Under the pieces are notes generated by a model. It made no database searches and had not been told where the DNA came from. It saw only the letters and a list, made by a program, of their open reading frames with translations. From Tritrichomonas foetus (taxonomy: Eukaryota > Parabasalia > Tritrichomonadida > Tritrichomonadidae), in contig MLAK01000987.1 in assembly GCA_001839685.1 (NCBI GenBank), positions 1 to 40,579 of the forward strand: a stretch of DNA of 40,579 nt, written 5' to 3'. Shown piece after piece: positions 1 to 9,365 of this stretch. A program made the position numbers and the translations under genes. Each line of letters begins with the position of its first letter. The first letter of the stretch is position 1.

Positions 1-10
1 GTGGTAGGAC

Positions 11-65
11 AAAGGTTTATGGGATGGTCCCACAAAATCTTTGGGGGACCATTTTGTAAACCTTT
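11..65 (+). repeat. Imperfect hairpin at the contig edge
   Basis: Positions 11-31 and 45-65 are inverted copies around a 13-nt loop. Seventeen of 21 positions match, and the four mismatches (20-23 against 53-56) would all be G-U wobble pairs in plus-strand RNA. The outer part is AAAGGTTTA and the inner part ATGGTCCC. It could be the end of a transposon, a MITE remnant or a transcribed stem. Nothing in the window tells these apart. Confidence 0.6.
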
Positions 66-368
66 CATATAGGAGGAATTCGCCATGCATAGTATTGAAT
101 TAATTCAAATCAACAACCACTATAAAATAAAAGAATATGACAAAATAAAAAACAAAAAATCTGCCAAAGAAAAGAAAATATTGTACTTCGACAATAACCT
201 TTATTTATCAATATATATTAATATAAAAAGAGAATTGGTTATTTTGTTTTTTATACTTTCTCAACAATTATCCGAAATTCTATATTCACATATAACTTTG
301 ATAAAACACGAAAAGTTCAAATATTTCACTAAAAAAATAAGAAGGAAAAAATCTATATAATCTATACC
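66..368. other. AT-rich stretch without a supported gene
   Basis: An open frame from the ATG at 85 to 360 would give 91 residues rich in K, I, Y and N. It has no recognisable domain and the composition of AT-rich noncoding DNA, so I do not call it a gene. The stretch forms the 3' flank of the minus-strand membrane-protein gene that ends at 369. Confidence 0.5.
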
Positions 369-1736
369 TTAAACATCAGCCATGATTTGATTCTCTAAAA
401 GTTCCACATTTTCTTGTTGATGTAATTTGTATTCTTTATATGGTTCTGTATCCTGTTGTCCAAGTGCCATTGCCACAAGGTAGAGTACAACAGACACGTA
501 TGGAAATGCATTGCTTGCAGCTGATGCATAAGCAGGATAAGTGTTATCTATATAGCATAAAACTATGTACAAAAGGTATGAAAAGAAGGCAAAAGCATTC
601 ACGCGAGTGTAATATCCAAAACGGTTCTTTTGACTGTCTTTCATTTGTCGTGATAAAACAAGCGTCCAAATGATGTATACGATTATATAAAGAACAACAA
701 AACATGTGTAGTAGAATGGAGGAAGGTTATCAGCACTGATTGTTGGGAAAATGAAGTCAGATTCAGGAAAAACGTATTTTGAATCTTTCACAATCCAAAA
801 AATAGAAAACATAATGAAAATAAAGTACGGAACTAGTAAGTAATTGATTGGACTTTCCATTGGTTTTTCAACAATGTACACAAAAACTGAAAGAGAGTAA
901 AAAAGTGAAAACGCGAAAAACATATTTTTGAAAATTGATTCAAGAAGAAGAACTTTTGGAGATGAGCTGAAAAGGGAGAATGGAATGAAGAAAAGCACAG
1001 AAAATGTCATCAAAATGAGTGTGAAATTTTGGAGTAAATTCAATGAATTGAATCCTTCGTTGGAAACCTTTTTGAAAAAGCTGATGAAGTAAACAACAAA
1101 AATGGCAATTGCAAAACAGATACGTAGAGAATTAATTAAGTAAAAAGTTCCAAGATTGTAATATCTCCATATCGTCGATATTGAGGCGGCTGGCGGAACC
1201 TGGTTAAAAACGACGGAAAGATTAACTGTATTGAAATCTACGGAAGTTGTATAGAAAAGCGGGACTGGAAATGTATCTTTTTCGGAAATCGTGAAATATG
1301 TCGAATCGAATGACTTCTCGTAAACGTGGTTAACTTCAGCTCCAACAGTAGTGAGAGAGAAAGCTCCAGAAAACTTGTTATCGAGTGGAGCTGTGATGTC
1401 TTGGAGTTTCAGAAAAAGTTGAAGAAAATGAGTATTTGTGAATAGACGATAGTTCAAATTGAATGAAAGCCCGATTGAAAAAGGATCTGTTTCAGGATTG
1501 TTGATTGGCGATGTGTTAATAACTGTGTTAATTAGCGGGAAGCATTTCATTAATACTGGAATTCCAATCAAGTGGATTCCGACGATGAATAAAATCGAAT
1601 AAAAATAAAATCGGCTTCCTGAATTGAAAAGTGATAAATCTGCGAAAAGGAGTTCTTGATCATCGGAATCAAGAATTTCGACATCAGCGAGTTGATCATC
1701 CGAATTAAGAGGCTCTAAATTGGCGAACTCTGCCAT
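369..1736 (-). CDS. Wntless/TMEM181-like multi-pass membrane protein
   Basis: A 455-residue membrane protein. The open frame reaches 1802, but its upstream codons begin with GTG. The first ATG is at 1736, giving MAEFANLEPL, so that start is used. In order it shows an acidic cytosolic N-terminus of about 42 residues, one hydrophobic segment (SILFIVGIHLIGIPVL), a soluble region of about 150 residues, then seven hydrophobic helices and a short polar tail. The 1 TM + lumenal domain + 7 TM plan is that of the GOST group (Wntless, TMEM181, GPR107/180 relatives), which act in the secretory and endocytic pathway as cargo receptors or trafficking factors. The family call rests on topology and general character, not on a diagnostic motif, and the cargo is unknown. 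The gene is divergent from Rpn11 across a 229-bp gap carrying a duplicated promoter-like motif. Confidence 0.6.
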   Translation of the reverse strand: MAEFANLEPLNSDDQLADVEILDSDDQELLFADLSLFNSGSRFYFYSILFIVGIHLIGIPVLMKCFPLINTVINTSPINNPETDPFSIGLSFNLNYRLFTNTHFLQLFLKLQDITAPLDNKFSGAFSLTTVGAEVNHVYEKSFDSTYFTISEKDTFPVPLFYTTSVDFNTVNLSVVFNQVPPAASISTIWRYYNLGTFYLINSLRICFAIAIFVVYFISFFKKVSNEGFNSLNLLQNFTLILMTFSVLFFIPFSLFSSSPKVLLLESIFKNMFFAFSLFYSLSVFVYIVEKPMESPINYLLVPYFIFIMFSIFWIVKDSKYVFPESDFIFPTISADNLPPFYYTCFVVLYIIVYIIWTLVLSRQMKDSQKNRFGYYTRVNAFAFFSYLLYIVLCYIDNTYPAYASAASNAFPYVSVVLYLVAMALGQQDTEPYKEYKLHQQENVELLENQIMADV

Positions 1737-1754
1737 CGAGTATCTTATTGATGT

Positions 1755-1814
1755 AAATAAACGGTCACTGATATGTCTTTTTGGCCGGACGATAATAATC
1801 ACAAATAAACGGTC
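1755..1814. promoter_or_regulatory. Duplicated AAATAAACGGTC motif between divergent genes
   Basis: The 12-mer AAATAAACGGTC occurs at 1755-1766 and again at 1803-1814, 48 bp apart. On the minus strand it reads GACCGTTTATTT and its nearer copy ends about 19 bp upstream of the membrane-protein ATG at 1736. The same core (TATAAACGGTCG) lies upstream of the uS11 gene at 27851. The core resembles a Myb recognition site. Trichomonas vaginalis core promoters are known to use Myb-like factors, so a promoter role is a reasonable inference. Confidence 0.45.
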
Positions 1815-1965
1815 GCATTTTTATAGTTGATCTGAACAAATATGTAATCAAATTTGAAATATATTAAAAAGTTTATCAAGGTCAATAATTGCCGGATTTT
1901 GGTCAAAAAAACTTTTGATTTATAATTATTCACTCAAAAATATTTAATCGAATCTTTAATCGAGA

Positions 1966-2877
1966 ATGTTTGGAAATATGGGAATCATGCAAAACAGGGG
2001 CCCGCCAGCCCACTTCGATACAGCCGAAACAATTCACATCAGCGGTATGGCTCTCTTAAAAATGCTTAAACATGGAAAATCTGGAATTCCTCTCGAAGTT
2101 GTTGGTCTATTGTTAGGCCGCTTTGTCGATGATTACACAGTTCAAGTAGTTGATGTCTTCCCAACGCCTCAAAGTGGCACTGGAACCTCTGTGGAAGCTA
2201 TCGACGAGCCATTCCAAGCCCAAATGAAAACAAACTTACAGCGGACCGGACGTAAAGAAATCGTTGTCGGATGGTACCACTCTCACCCAGGTTTCGGAGT
2301 GTGGCTCTCCAACGTCGATATCAATCAGCAGATGTATTGGGAGAAATTAAATCCAAGATGTATAGCCGTTGTTGTCGATCCAGTCCAGAGTGTCCGTGGT
2401 AAGGTCGTCATTGGCGCTTTCAGGTGCATCGGCGATAATCCCCTTCAAATGCAGCAGGTTGAGGAACCGCGCGAGACAACATCATTCATCGGACATTTAG
2501 AAAAGCCTTCCATTAAAGCCCTCGTGAGAGGCCTCAACCGTCTCTACTACCAAATGCCTGTCGCCTATCGAATGTCCGAGCACGAGCAGCAAATGCTGGT
2601 GTCACTGAACCGCCCCATCTGGAGTGCTGGCTTTGAAACGCCAAACTTCGTAAAGAGAGACAGTCAGAACATCGACAAGATCAAAAAGATGGCACAGTGT
2701 GCAGAAACATACAGGCGCGGAATTCTTGAAGAGGAATCGATGAACCAGAGCGAAATGCTCTCAAGGCACGTCGGAAAGATTGACCCGCAGGCATACATCA
2801 GGGAAAACGCGGAGGAGCTTTCGGAAAATGGAGCAACACAAATGGTGAGGCTACACCTCGACATGAGCTCCTTCTAG
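1966..2877 (+). CDS. RPN11: 26S proteasome lid deubiquitinase Rpn11/PSMD14
   Basis: A 303-residue protein, close to the family length of about 310. It is the JAMM/MPN+ zinc metalloprotease of the proteasome lid that removes ubiquitin chains from substrates as they are translocated. The JAMM signature is complete: the catalytic Glu of PLEVVGLLLG (about E45), H105 and H107 in WYHSHPGFG, S115, and D118 in SNVDIN. The C-terminal part is the usual Rpn11 helical region that docks with Rpn8 and the lid. The Cys that normally follows HSHPGFG is replaced by Val (GVWLS). It is not a zinc ligand, so activity is expected to be kept. The ATG at 1966 gives the expected N-terminus with a Gly/Met-rich leader before the MPN domain. 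Third positions are richer in C than in the neighbours, as in highly expressed genes. Rpt3, another regulatory-particle subunit, lies 17 kb downstream. Confidence 0.97.
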   Translation: MFGNMGIMQNRGPPAHFDTAETIHISGMALLKMLKHGKSGIPLEVVGLLLGRFVDDYTVQVVDVFPTPQSGTGTSVEAIDEPFQAQMKTNLQRTGRKEIVVGWYHSHPGFGVWLSNVDINQQMYWEKLNPRCIAVVVDPVQSVRGKVVIGAFRCIGDNPLQMQQVEEPRETTSFIGHLEKPSIKALVRGLNRLYYQMPVAYRMSEHEQQMLVSLNRPIWSAGFETPNFVKRDSQNIDKIKKMAQCAETYRRGILEEESMNQSEMLSRHVGKIDPQAYIRENAEELSENGATQMVRLHLDMSSF

Positions 2878-2922
2878 ATAGAGATATTACCAATAAATAT
2901 TTATATTCTTTACTTTTTTTTA

Positions 2923-3014
2923 ATTCATTTCTTTAATGTTTGATGATTCATTTCTTTCATGTTTGATGATTCATTTCTTTCATGTTTGATGATTCATTTC
3001 TTTCATGTTTGATT
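2923..3014. repeat. 23-bp tandem repeat, four copies
   Basis: The unit ATTCATTTCTTTCATGTTTG plus ATG is repeated at 2923, 2946, 2969 and 2992. The first copy has one substitution and the last ends differently. It lies just 3' of Rpn11 in noncoding sequence. Confidence 0.85.
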
Positions 3015-3184
3015 TTCTCCAATAGACGACCAAATTAAGACTCAATTTGATCATCAAAAAGTAAAGACAGAATTATTGATGATTCTATGTCAAAAAAATT
3101 GAATGTTCAATTGATTGTGTGAAAGGTCAATTTTCTTCATCAAATTAAACGGGCTCCAATTTTGGTACGTTATTTTTTGGCGAA

Positions 3185-4099
3185 ATGGATTTTCGTTGGT
3201 TAAACTCACTATCAGAAGAATTCACAGGTATCGGTATTGCACCAACACCACGCGAAGTTCTTGCTATGCAAGCAAGCGTCCCGATTTTAGCGCAAAAGCA
3301 TGGACATGATGTCACCCATTTCTGGGGAAAACTCACTGGAACTCAGCGCGCTTATCTCATCATTGTTTGTTACACTGACGGTCTTCTCGGCGAAAAGACA
3401 TACTACGCCTCGCTTGATGGCGTATCATGGTTCGGCCTTCCACTTGTCACAGAAACGCTATTATTCCACTGTAGCCACATTCGCAGTCGCATTACCGGCA
3501 ATCCTCTCACAATTACGAAAGTCAATCACCCTCGCAAGCCGATTCCATTCAAAGAAATTACCGCATTAATCCCGCCAAAGCCTCGAAATGAAGAAGAAGA
3601 GGAAGAGGAGGAACAGCAAGAGCCAGAAAAGGAGAAAGACGAAGAAGAAGAGGAGGAGGAAGAAGAAGAATTGCCAGAATACGAATCAATCTCAATAACA
3701 GAGGACCAAAGAGTCGCCTGTATCGTCTTCATAATTGATAGAAACGGTTTAATTTTCCCACAGGATTCGCTCTTGTGGAAAGATGTCGGACATGTGATGT
3801 TAAATCCTTTGTTCAAAACGGTTTGTGATGATGTCACACTTGACGATTTTTGCAGACTTGACAAAACAGTGCGCGGAGAATCCGCCCGAGAAAATGGCAT
3901 TATTGATACCATGCCTTTATTATCAGAAGACTTGCCAACACGCGGCTGGGTGATCTCCAAGGAAAGCTTTAGTGGAGTAACAAAAATCAGTTCAAGACTC
4001 TGGAGTGGACTTTGCTTCTTGACAAAAGATCATATGTGGGGAACTGTTTATCTCGGAAATGGAACAAGAAATACTGATTTCCTTTTCGCAACTGAATAA
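3185..4099 (+). CDS. RSPH9: Radial spoke head protein 9 homologue
   Basis: A 304-residue protein matching the radial spoke head component RSPH9/RSP9, part of the spoke head that signals from the central pair to the outer-doublet dyneins in motile axonemes. Family features seen: the N-terminal helical stretch leading into HFWGKLTG, a tyrosine-rich strand region (YYASLDGVSW), a central acidic linker, and the C-terminal block ending in WGTVYLGNGTRNTDFLF, which matches the family's terminal YVYVG.G..N.D motif. An almost pure Glu tract of about 30 residues (about residues 135-167) lengthens the linker compared with animal forms. The ATG at 3185 directly precedes the conserved N-terminus. The gene fits an organism with flagella; IFT25 is the next gene downstream, on the other strand. 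Confidence 0.88.
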   Translation: MDFRWLNSLSEEFTGIGIAPTPREVLAMQASVPILAQKHGHDVTHFWGKLTGTQRAYLIIVCYTDGLLGEKTYYASLDGVSWFGLPLVTETLLFHCSHIRSRITGNPLTITKVNHPRKPIPFKEITALIPPKPRNEEEEEEEEQQEPEKEKDEEEEEEEEEELPEYESISITEDQRVACIVFIIDRNGLIFPQDSLLWKDVGHVMLNPLFKTVCDDVTLDDFCRLDKTVRGESARENGIIDTMPLLSEDLPTRGWVISKESFSGVTKISSRLWSGLCFLTKDHMWGTVYLGNGTRNTDFLFATE

Positions 4100-4760
4100 T
4101 TTGAAAATAATGCATTTCGTTCATACATTATTGAAATAAATAACAAATTCTAGCATATGAGAAAAAGAAAAATGATAAAAAAACTAAACCTTTACGAATA
4201 TTAAAAATTTTATGATCATATACAAATTTTATCTTTTTTCTCATTCTTTATGTTTCCATTATCATATGTTGGGAGATATGATGGAATAGATGGTCTTGAT
4301 TGGGATAATGCTTCATTTTAACCAAAGATATGATTTATTTGATTAACTAGTCAACAAAAATGTCTTCCTTTATTCATGATTAGGAATTTCTCAAAAGAAA
4401 ATAATGTGTTTGTTACTTATTTTCTCCATGTGTAAATTAAATGAATTATTTAATGAATAAAGACAATCGATATTTTACTCAACAAATAAATGACATTCTA
4501 ATATGGGTTTCTCACTAGCAAACACATGTATGATAACAAGATGATCACAATCAAGATTGCTGATGTTTTTGTTTTCTAGCAAATAGTAGAAATAATTCAA
4601 AATCATGAATTCACAACAGGAAAAATATGAGCCAGCATTCTTAAAAATTGTTTGAATGATATTCATGATAAAGATCAATCATCGCTCACTATGAATGATT
4701 GCTAAAAATCAAAACAAAAGAGAGAGAAAGCTAATTCATTCAACCATTTATTGCTTCAAT
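4100..4760. other. Intergenic, AT-rich
   Basis: This is the space between the convergent RSPH9 and IFT25 genes, so it holds both 3' ends. Only short, low-complexity open frames occur. I see no RNA gene, long repeat or conserved fragment. Confidence 0.5.
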
Positions 4761-5246
4761 TCATTCGTCAATTCCTTTTTCACTTGGCTCAGCCGCCGCC
4801 GCTGGCGCCGCTGCAGCTGATGCTTCTGGCGTAGTCTCTTCTTCCCTTACACTTGGTCCTTCCACGCGGACGAGGTATATTGCAGCAAATTGGCCCCATC
4901 CCTTATTTATTACAACTTTTACGCCGTAAGAAGTGCGCTGGTAGTTTAGTTGATGCGTTTCCTGCTGTTTTATCGGCTGCCCAGGCAGATTCGTCGAGTC
5001 TATTTCCGCCCATTCCGTTAATGCTTTATCTGTCGCTGCATACACAACCATATTCTTGACTTTTCCGGTAACTGTTGTAATTCTTGTGATTTGCGCTGGT
5101 TTTTTGAACTGCATAACTGCTTCTTGCGGGAATAAGCCGGTTGTCATCCAAAATGTTGTTTCGTCGTTATCAACGATATTTGTCGGCGGGTGTTCGCTAT
5201 CAAGCGAGGTTGCGTAGAATAAATCCATTGGTACAGTGCTTACCAT
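4761..5246 (-). CDS. IFT25: Intraflagellar transport protein 25 (HSPB11-like)
   Basis: A 161-residue protein with the discoidin/galactose-binding-like beta-sandwich of IFT25. IFT25 pairs with IFT27 in the IFT-B complex and moves cargo within cilia and flagella. Hallmarks: ATSLDSEHPPTNIVDNDETT followed by FWMTTGLFPQE, which matches the family's SSDEKHPPENIIDG...FWTTTGMFPQE block and holds the expected metal-site acidic residues. Later strands end in WGQFAAIYLVRVEG, the family's DHFASVHSV-type strand. The last ~30 residues form an Ala/Glu/Pro-rich tail not usual in animal IFT25. The ATG at 5246 gives a start eight residues before the first conserved strand. Confidence 0.9.
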   Translation of the reverse strand: MVSTVPMDLFYATSLDSEHPPTNIVDNDETTFWMTTGLFPQEAVMQFKKPAQITRITTVTGKVKNMVVYAATDKALTEWAEIDSTNLPGQPIKQQETHQLNYQRTSYGVKVVINKGWGQFAAIYLVRVEGPSVREEETTPEASAAAAPAAAAEPSEKGIDE

Positions 5247-5513
5247 TTTGTCTGATTTGGAGTTTTTTCTGCTTTGATTTTTTTATCCAATTTTACCTTC
5301 AAATTTTCTTTTCTGGACAAATTAACATAGAAAATAATTATTCTGTCTTTCAAAAAGTAGGTATTCATAACGTATGTGTGGGCATTTCACTTAACATTTC
5401 CTCGATTAATGTCATTATTCTATTCTTTCAAAAATTTCTACTGCGTCTTCTTTCTAATCAATAATATTGAATACTTTATAAATATTTTTTCAGAGCTATC
5501 GTCCTTCAAGCTA

Positions 5514-5523
5514 TATTAAACGC
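5514..5523 (+). promoter_or_regulatory. TATTAAACGC motif upstream of the PHD gene
   Basis: The TATTAAACGC element begins 34 bp before the ATG at 5548. It resembles the TATAAACGG-type elements found near other starts in this window. The short distance suits a trichomonad core promoter. This is inference from recurrence only. Confidence 0.3.
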
Positions 5524-5547
5524 ATTAGACCTCGAATCGTTTGTTTC

Positions 5548-7866
5548 ATGAGTATAGAAGAACATTCATCGGCCAATCGTTTGCAGGAAGATCTGACAGA
5601 TGATGGGATGAATGGTCATTCTCTAGACTCATCGAAAAGTGCAGCCTATTCAGACGATGTGAATAATTCTGCCAAAAAGCAGCTCGATATCGGAAATGTT
5701 GATGATGCACAAAATTCATCACCGGATAGAAATTCTCCTTCGAAATCGTCAGATACAGAAACAGCGACAGAAAAATTAGTGGTCGAACAAAATCAATTAT
5801 TGGACAATCCAAAAGAAAAAATCGATGGTTCTTCATTGAATGAAACCGAATTGAAATCAGTTGATCAACAAAATACAGAAAAAGACAAAAATATCGATAA
5901 AAATAAAAATAATAATATTAAAGCGGAGACCACTTCTAATCGAGTTAGTGCGTCTTTCCAAAATATTGTGAATTCAAATCTTCCAAAAATTGAAGTAAAG
6001 CCTTCAATTATTGCAAATCCAAATCTTAATTCAAATCCAGTTAATCAAGCCCAACAACAACAACAGCAGCAAATGACACAATACCAACAGCAACAAATTT
6101 ATCAACAACATCAAATTCAGCAACAGCAACAGATTTATCAGCAATATCAGCAGCAGGCGGTAAATCCGCATAATTTTAATCAGGTTTCCAGTTTTCTGAC
6201 AGTAAAGCCTGATCCAGCAGTAAATGTTAGATTTGAGAATGGAAACATTCCAACTGCTGCCACAGTGGCATCAATGATGCCGCGATCAGTATCGGTTTCT
6301 CAATTCCGTGGCTCAGTCCAGGTCCAGTCGCCTGCTGAACCACCCAGACGAGTTGTTCCCACAAGTTCTCGCGGATCAAACACTTTAATTCCGCCAGAGC
6401 CAGCTTACTTCGAAGATTCACAAACAGGAAAATATGGAATTCGTTGTGTCTGTAAAAAAGGAGCAGCTGAAGGATTACTCATACAATGTGACTCATGCGG
6501 CTTTTGGCTACATGGCCACTGTGTTTGTATGGCAAGATCAACAAGAGAGTCTTTTATTTGTCCATTCTGTTATGGAAGAGCAATCAGGTGTCATTGTGGG
6601 CAAAACACAAGGTATGACATGCCGATTGTTCAATGCCAGAAATGTAAATTCTATGTTCACAAAAACTGTGAAGATTTGATGTTTGGCATTGTTCCTCATA
6701 ATTTTATATGTAGAAGATGCGGAGGTAGAGAATATTTATTACCTAAAATTACACTGAAAGATAATTTAATACCAAATCGAACATCTTTTATTGAATGCAA
6801 CCGTTTTGAAATTTTACAGAGTATTCCAGAAGGTCGATTTCGAAATTTTGTTGTTTCAGATTTAAGTAAGACAGAATTATCTCTACATGAAACAATTGGA
6901 AGATATTTTCAAGAATTTGCTGTTACTTTTTTTGAAGATAATCATGAGTTTTGGAAGACTTTTGTTGAAACTTTTACAACTATTTTAATGTGCGATAAAT
7001 CAATGGTAATGCAAGCAATTGATGCTTTTGCGTATTCTTTATTATATAAAACATATGTTGGTAAGCCATATTATTCCAACTTACCGACAAAATTCGGGCT
7101 GAGTGAATCAGTAGCGCTTCGTATTGATTCAATGAACCTTAAAAGAATGGAAAAACCGCCCACACCAGTTCCTTTATATGTTGATCAAGATGGACATGTT
7201 CGAACTTCACAGACACTTGATGATGAACAGTTTATTGTGGATTTACCAGGTTTTCTAATGCTGAGTGATGAATTGAATGCAGATGATGGAATTCCATCAA
7301 CTTGTTTTGCTGTTACTGATAAAGAATTTATTGTTGATTTAGAGGGAAGCAGTTTTCATTATGCGCATAATTTTCAACGAAGTTTCCATTTCAATACTGT
7401 TGTGAAAATGTATCGACTTGGAGATGATCCACGTGTTGGTTTATTCGCAACTAGGCTTAAAGGACCAATTTCTGAAGAAAAAGGAAAGCGTGGTCCTGCT
7501 GTACAACATGATATGCCATTAATATTACCTTTTGATGGTGAAATTCCATTTAATACACCAAAAATAGAATGGAAGGAAAGGAAAACTAAAAATAGGCCAG
7601 CTCCAAAACCAAGAAACCAACAAAATAATGGATATAAATCAAAAAATACGAATCATAAACATAGAACTGTTGCTTCAAGAAGAAACATCAAACAAGAATG
7701 TCCAGTTGCATTATCGCTTTTGTCGGCATTTTGCGAGGACATTGTTCCACCAATGCCATTTACTTTATTAACAGAAAAAGAATTTGCCGAAAGACACAAA
7801 CAAGAAGAAATGGCAAAATCACGCCATAGAAATCATAGAGTTCGGAATTTATCCGATGATGATTAA
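5548..7866 (+). CDS. Double PHD-finger protein with degenerate SET-like region
   Basis: A 772-residue probable chromatin protein. Residues 1-295 are disordered, with Ser/Asp/Asn-rich sequence and a Gln-rich tract at about 167-203. A PHD finger follows at about 299-341 (RCVCKKG, then LIQCDSCGFWLHGHC, then ICPFC), and at once a second at about 346-393 (RCHCG, VQCQKCKFYVHKNC, ICRRCGG). PHD fingers read histone H3 tails. Residues ~565-670 resemble the C-terminal half of a SET domain of the Set3/MLL5 type (FAVTDKEFIVD, then LFATR and LPFDGEI). However, the catalytic NHS/C-rich block is not recognisable, so methyltransferase activity is unlikely. The C-terminus is basic (RKTKNRPAPKPR, RHRNHRVRNL). 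Set3-type proteins recruit histone deacetylases; by analogy this may be a reader/scaffold. PHD calls are firm, the SET call is tentative. Confidence 0.75.
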   Translation: MSIEEHSSANRLQEDLTDDGMNGHSLDSSKSAAYSDDVNNSAKKQLDIGNVDDAQNSSPDRNSPSKSSDTETATEKLVVEQNQLLDNPKEKIDGSSLNETELKSVDQQNTEKDKNIDKNKNNNIKAETTSNRVSASFQNIVNSNLPKIEVKPSIIANPNLNSNPVNQAQQQQQQQMTQYQQQQIYQQHQIQQQQQIYQQYQQQAVNPHNFNQVSSFLTVKPDPAVNVRFENGNIPTAATVASMMPRSVSVSQFRGSVQVQSPAEPPRRVVPTSSRGSNTLIPPEPAYFEDSQTGKYGIRCVCKKGAAEGLLIQCDSCGFWLHGHCVCMARSTRESFICPFCYGRAIRCHCGQNTRYDMPIVQCQKCKFYVHKNCEDLMFGIVPHNFICRRCGGREYLLPKITLKDNLIPNRTSFIECNRFEILQSIPEGRFRNFVVSDLSKTELSLHETIGRYFQEFAVTFFEDNHEFWKTFVETFTTILMCDKSMVMQAIDAFAYSLLYKTYVGKPYYSNLPTKFGLSESVALRIDSMNLKRMEKPPTPVPLYVDQDGHVRTSQTLDDEQFIVDLPGFLMLSDELNADDGIPSTCFAVTDKEFIVDLEGSSFHYAHNFQRSFHFNTVVKMYRLGDDPRVGLFATRLKGPISEEKGKRGPAVQHDMPLILPFDGEIPFNTPKIEWKERKTKNRPAPKPRNQQNNGYKSKNTNHKHRTVASRRNIKQECPVALSLLSAFCEDIVPPMPFTLLTEKEFAERHKQEEMAKSRHRNHRVRNLSDDD

Positions 7867-8687
7867 TTATATATATGATTGAATTTATATAAATATTAAT
7901 GTTTACGATATTGATTTTTAATCAAGTTTATTGACACACTCTGTAAAACGTAACACTAAAGTATATGCTTTTGGTCAACATCACAAAAATTGTAATTTTA
8001 AACTTCTACAAAGCAAAAGACAACATTTTAAAAATACTAATTTTGAACGAATCTATGAATGAATAAAAGTAGGCATGTTAAATACAAATAAAATAGTTTC
8101 ATTTCAGTAATAAATACTTTTTTTGTTGCACATGATTTTTTTGGGTATATTTTTTCTATCGTCTTACCTTATCGTCTTTTTTCTTATCGTTTTTAATTCC
8201 TCTTAAATATTCTATCGTTGGGTATTTAATTTGACACTTATTTGGTCGCTGCACTTTTTTGTAAACTATCAGTGTTGAATTCTTCTTTTTTTGTCAACTG
8301 TGAAAAGATGAACTAAAAAACCCAAAATTATTTGTCGACCTCTTTCAATGTATAAATTTGTAAATTCCATATGAAATGAATGAAATCTATCTCTGAAGAT
8401 TTCACAAAAATTAAGTATATTTCCTCGTAAATGACGGAAATGATGAAAATATTATGTTGTTCATCTTTAATTATAAAACTAAATTGCGAAATCATGAAGT
8501 TGTATTATGGCAGATGTGTGATTCCGGAAGGTAATGATACACTTTTCGAATCATTTTTGTCAAATTGTGAATTTTCAATATGTATTGAATTAAATTGTTA
8601 TTTTCAATACTTTATTTTATTTTCACTTCAATTTTAAGGAACTTTAAAGAAAATTCAGACAAAAATAAAAAATTGAAAATCTCGAAA
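7867..8687. other. Intergenic, AT-rich
   Basis: About 820 bp with no supported gene. Several TATCG(T)TT-type strings occur (for example TTATCGTTTT near 8186), but none is placed convincingly relative to a start. The in-frame codons directly upstream of the 8688 start are hydrophobic or lysine-rich and look like noncoding sequence. Confidence 0.45.
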
Positions 8688-9365
8688 ATGCAAGATGATG
8701 AATCGATGATAGAATCAATGCAGCTTGCATTGCAGACGCAAGAAGAAATCAGACAAGATCTTCTCAAGGAAATCTCTGCCCTCGAATCCAACACTCAAGG
8801 ACCGAAACTTACCGAAAAGTCGATGGAATTTTATAAATCTTCACTCGCCCGCGTTTTGTCAGAAAAGAAATCGCTTACCGACCAAATAGAGAAATTCAAA
8901 ATCACCATTCTACCCGAAATTCAGCGGCAATTCGACAGGATTCACCAAAAACGAGAGGCAATGGAATTCCACATTTCAGCCCTCCAAAAATACAGAAATA
9001 TGACTTTGTTTGAGAATGTGAAGAACCCCGACAAACGAACGGACGCTGTTAAAACATTTATCGAAAATCTGACAAAAGAAATCGACGACCTCACGAACAA
9101 AGAAAACGATCTCCAAGAGAAAATCAGGAAGGCCAGGACAGAGCTGCACGTTCTCCAGGAGCAGTACCTGAGTTCGCAGAGGGAATCAGCGAAAAAGATT
9201 TGGGAAAGCGAGCTTGCCAACGAAAGCGGTTTAAATAAAACTAGAAAATTGAATAGAAGAATGTCACACACAGTTGTATCGAAGAAGTCGGTGTTGCGTA
9301 CGCCGCCAAACTTAATGAAGAAGCACAACGGCGCTCTCAAAAAGCCGTGCTATGCCGATTTTTGA
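8688..9365 (+). CDS. Coiled-coil protein of unknown function
   Basis: A 225-residue protein starting at the ATG at 8688 (MQDDESMIESMQ). An upstream in-frame ATG at 8595 adds 31 residues of AT-rich leader with no coding character. Most of residues 1-185 is predicted coiled coil, with heptad-like spacing of L/I/V among E, K, Q and R. The last 40 residues are basic (KTRKLNRRMSHTVVSKK, then LMKKHNGALKKP). The pattern of a long coiled coil with a basic Ser/Thr tail fits a cytoskeletal or kinetochore/spindle structural protein, but I recognise no family. Codon choice is C-rich at third positions, supporting that it is expressed. Confidence 0.7.
   Translation: MQDDESMIESMQLALQTQEEIRQDLLKEISALESNTQGPKLTEKSMEFYKSSLARVLSEKKSLTDQIEKFKITILPEIQRQFDRIHQKREAMEFHISALQKYRNMTLFENVKNPDKRTDAVKTFIENLTKEIDDLTNKENDLQEKIRKARTELHVLQEQYLSSQRESAKKIWESELANESGLNKTRKLNRRMSHTVVSKKSVLRTPPNLMKKHNGALKKPCYADF

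Noticed and set aside
85..360. 91-codon open frame starting after an RBS-like string
   Set aside because: Lys/Ile/Tyr/Asn composition of AT-rich noncoding DNA, no domain, and the Shine-Dalgarno has no meaning in a eukaryote.
8595..8687. Longer N-terminus for the coiled-coil protein
   Set aside because: The extra 31 residues are encoded by AT-rich leader sequence without coding character; the ATG at 8688 starts the acidic coiled-coil region.
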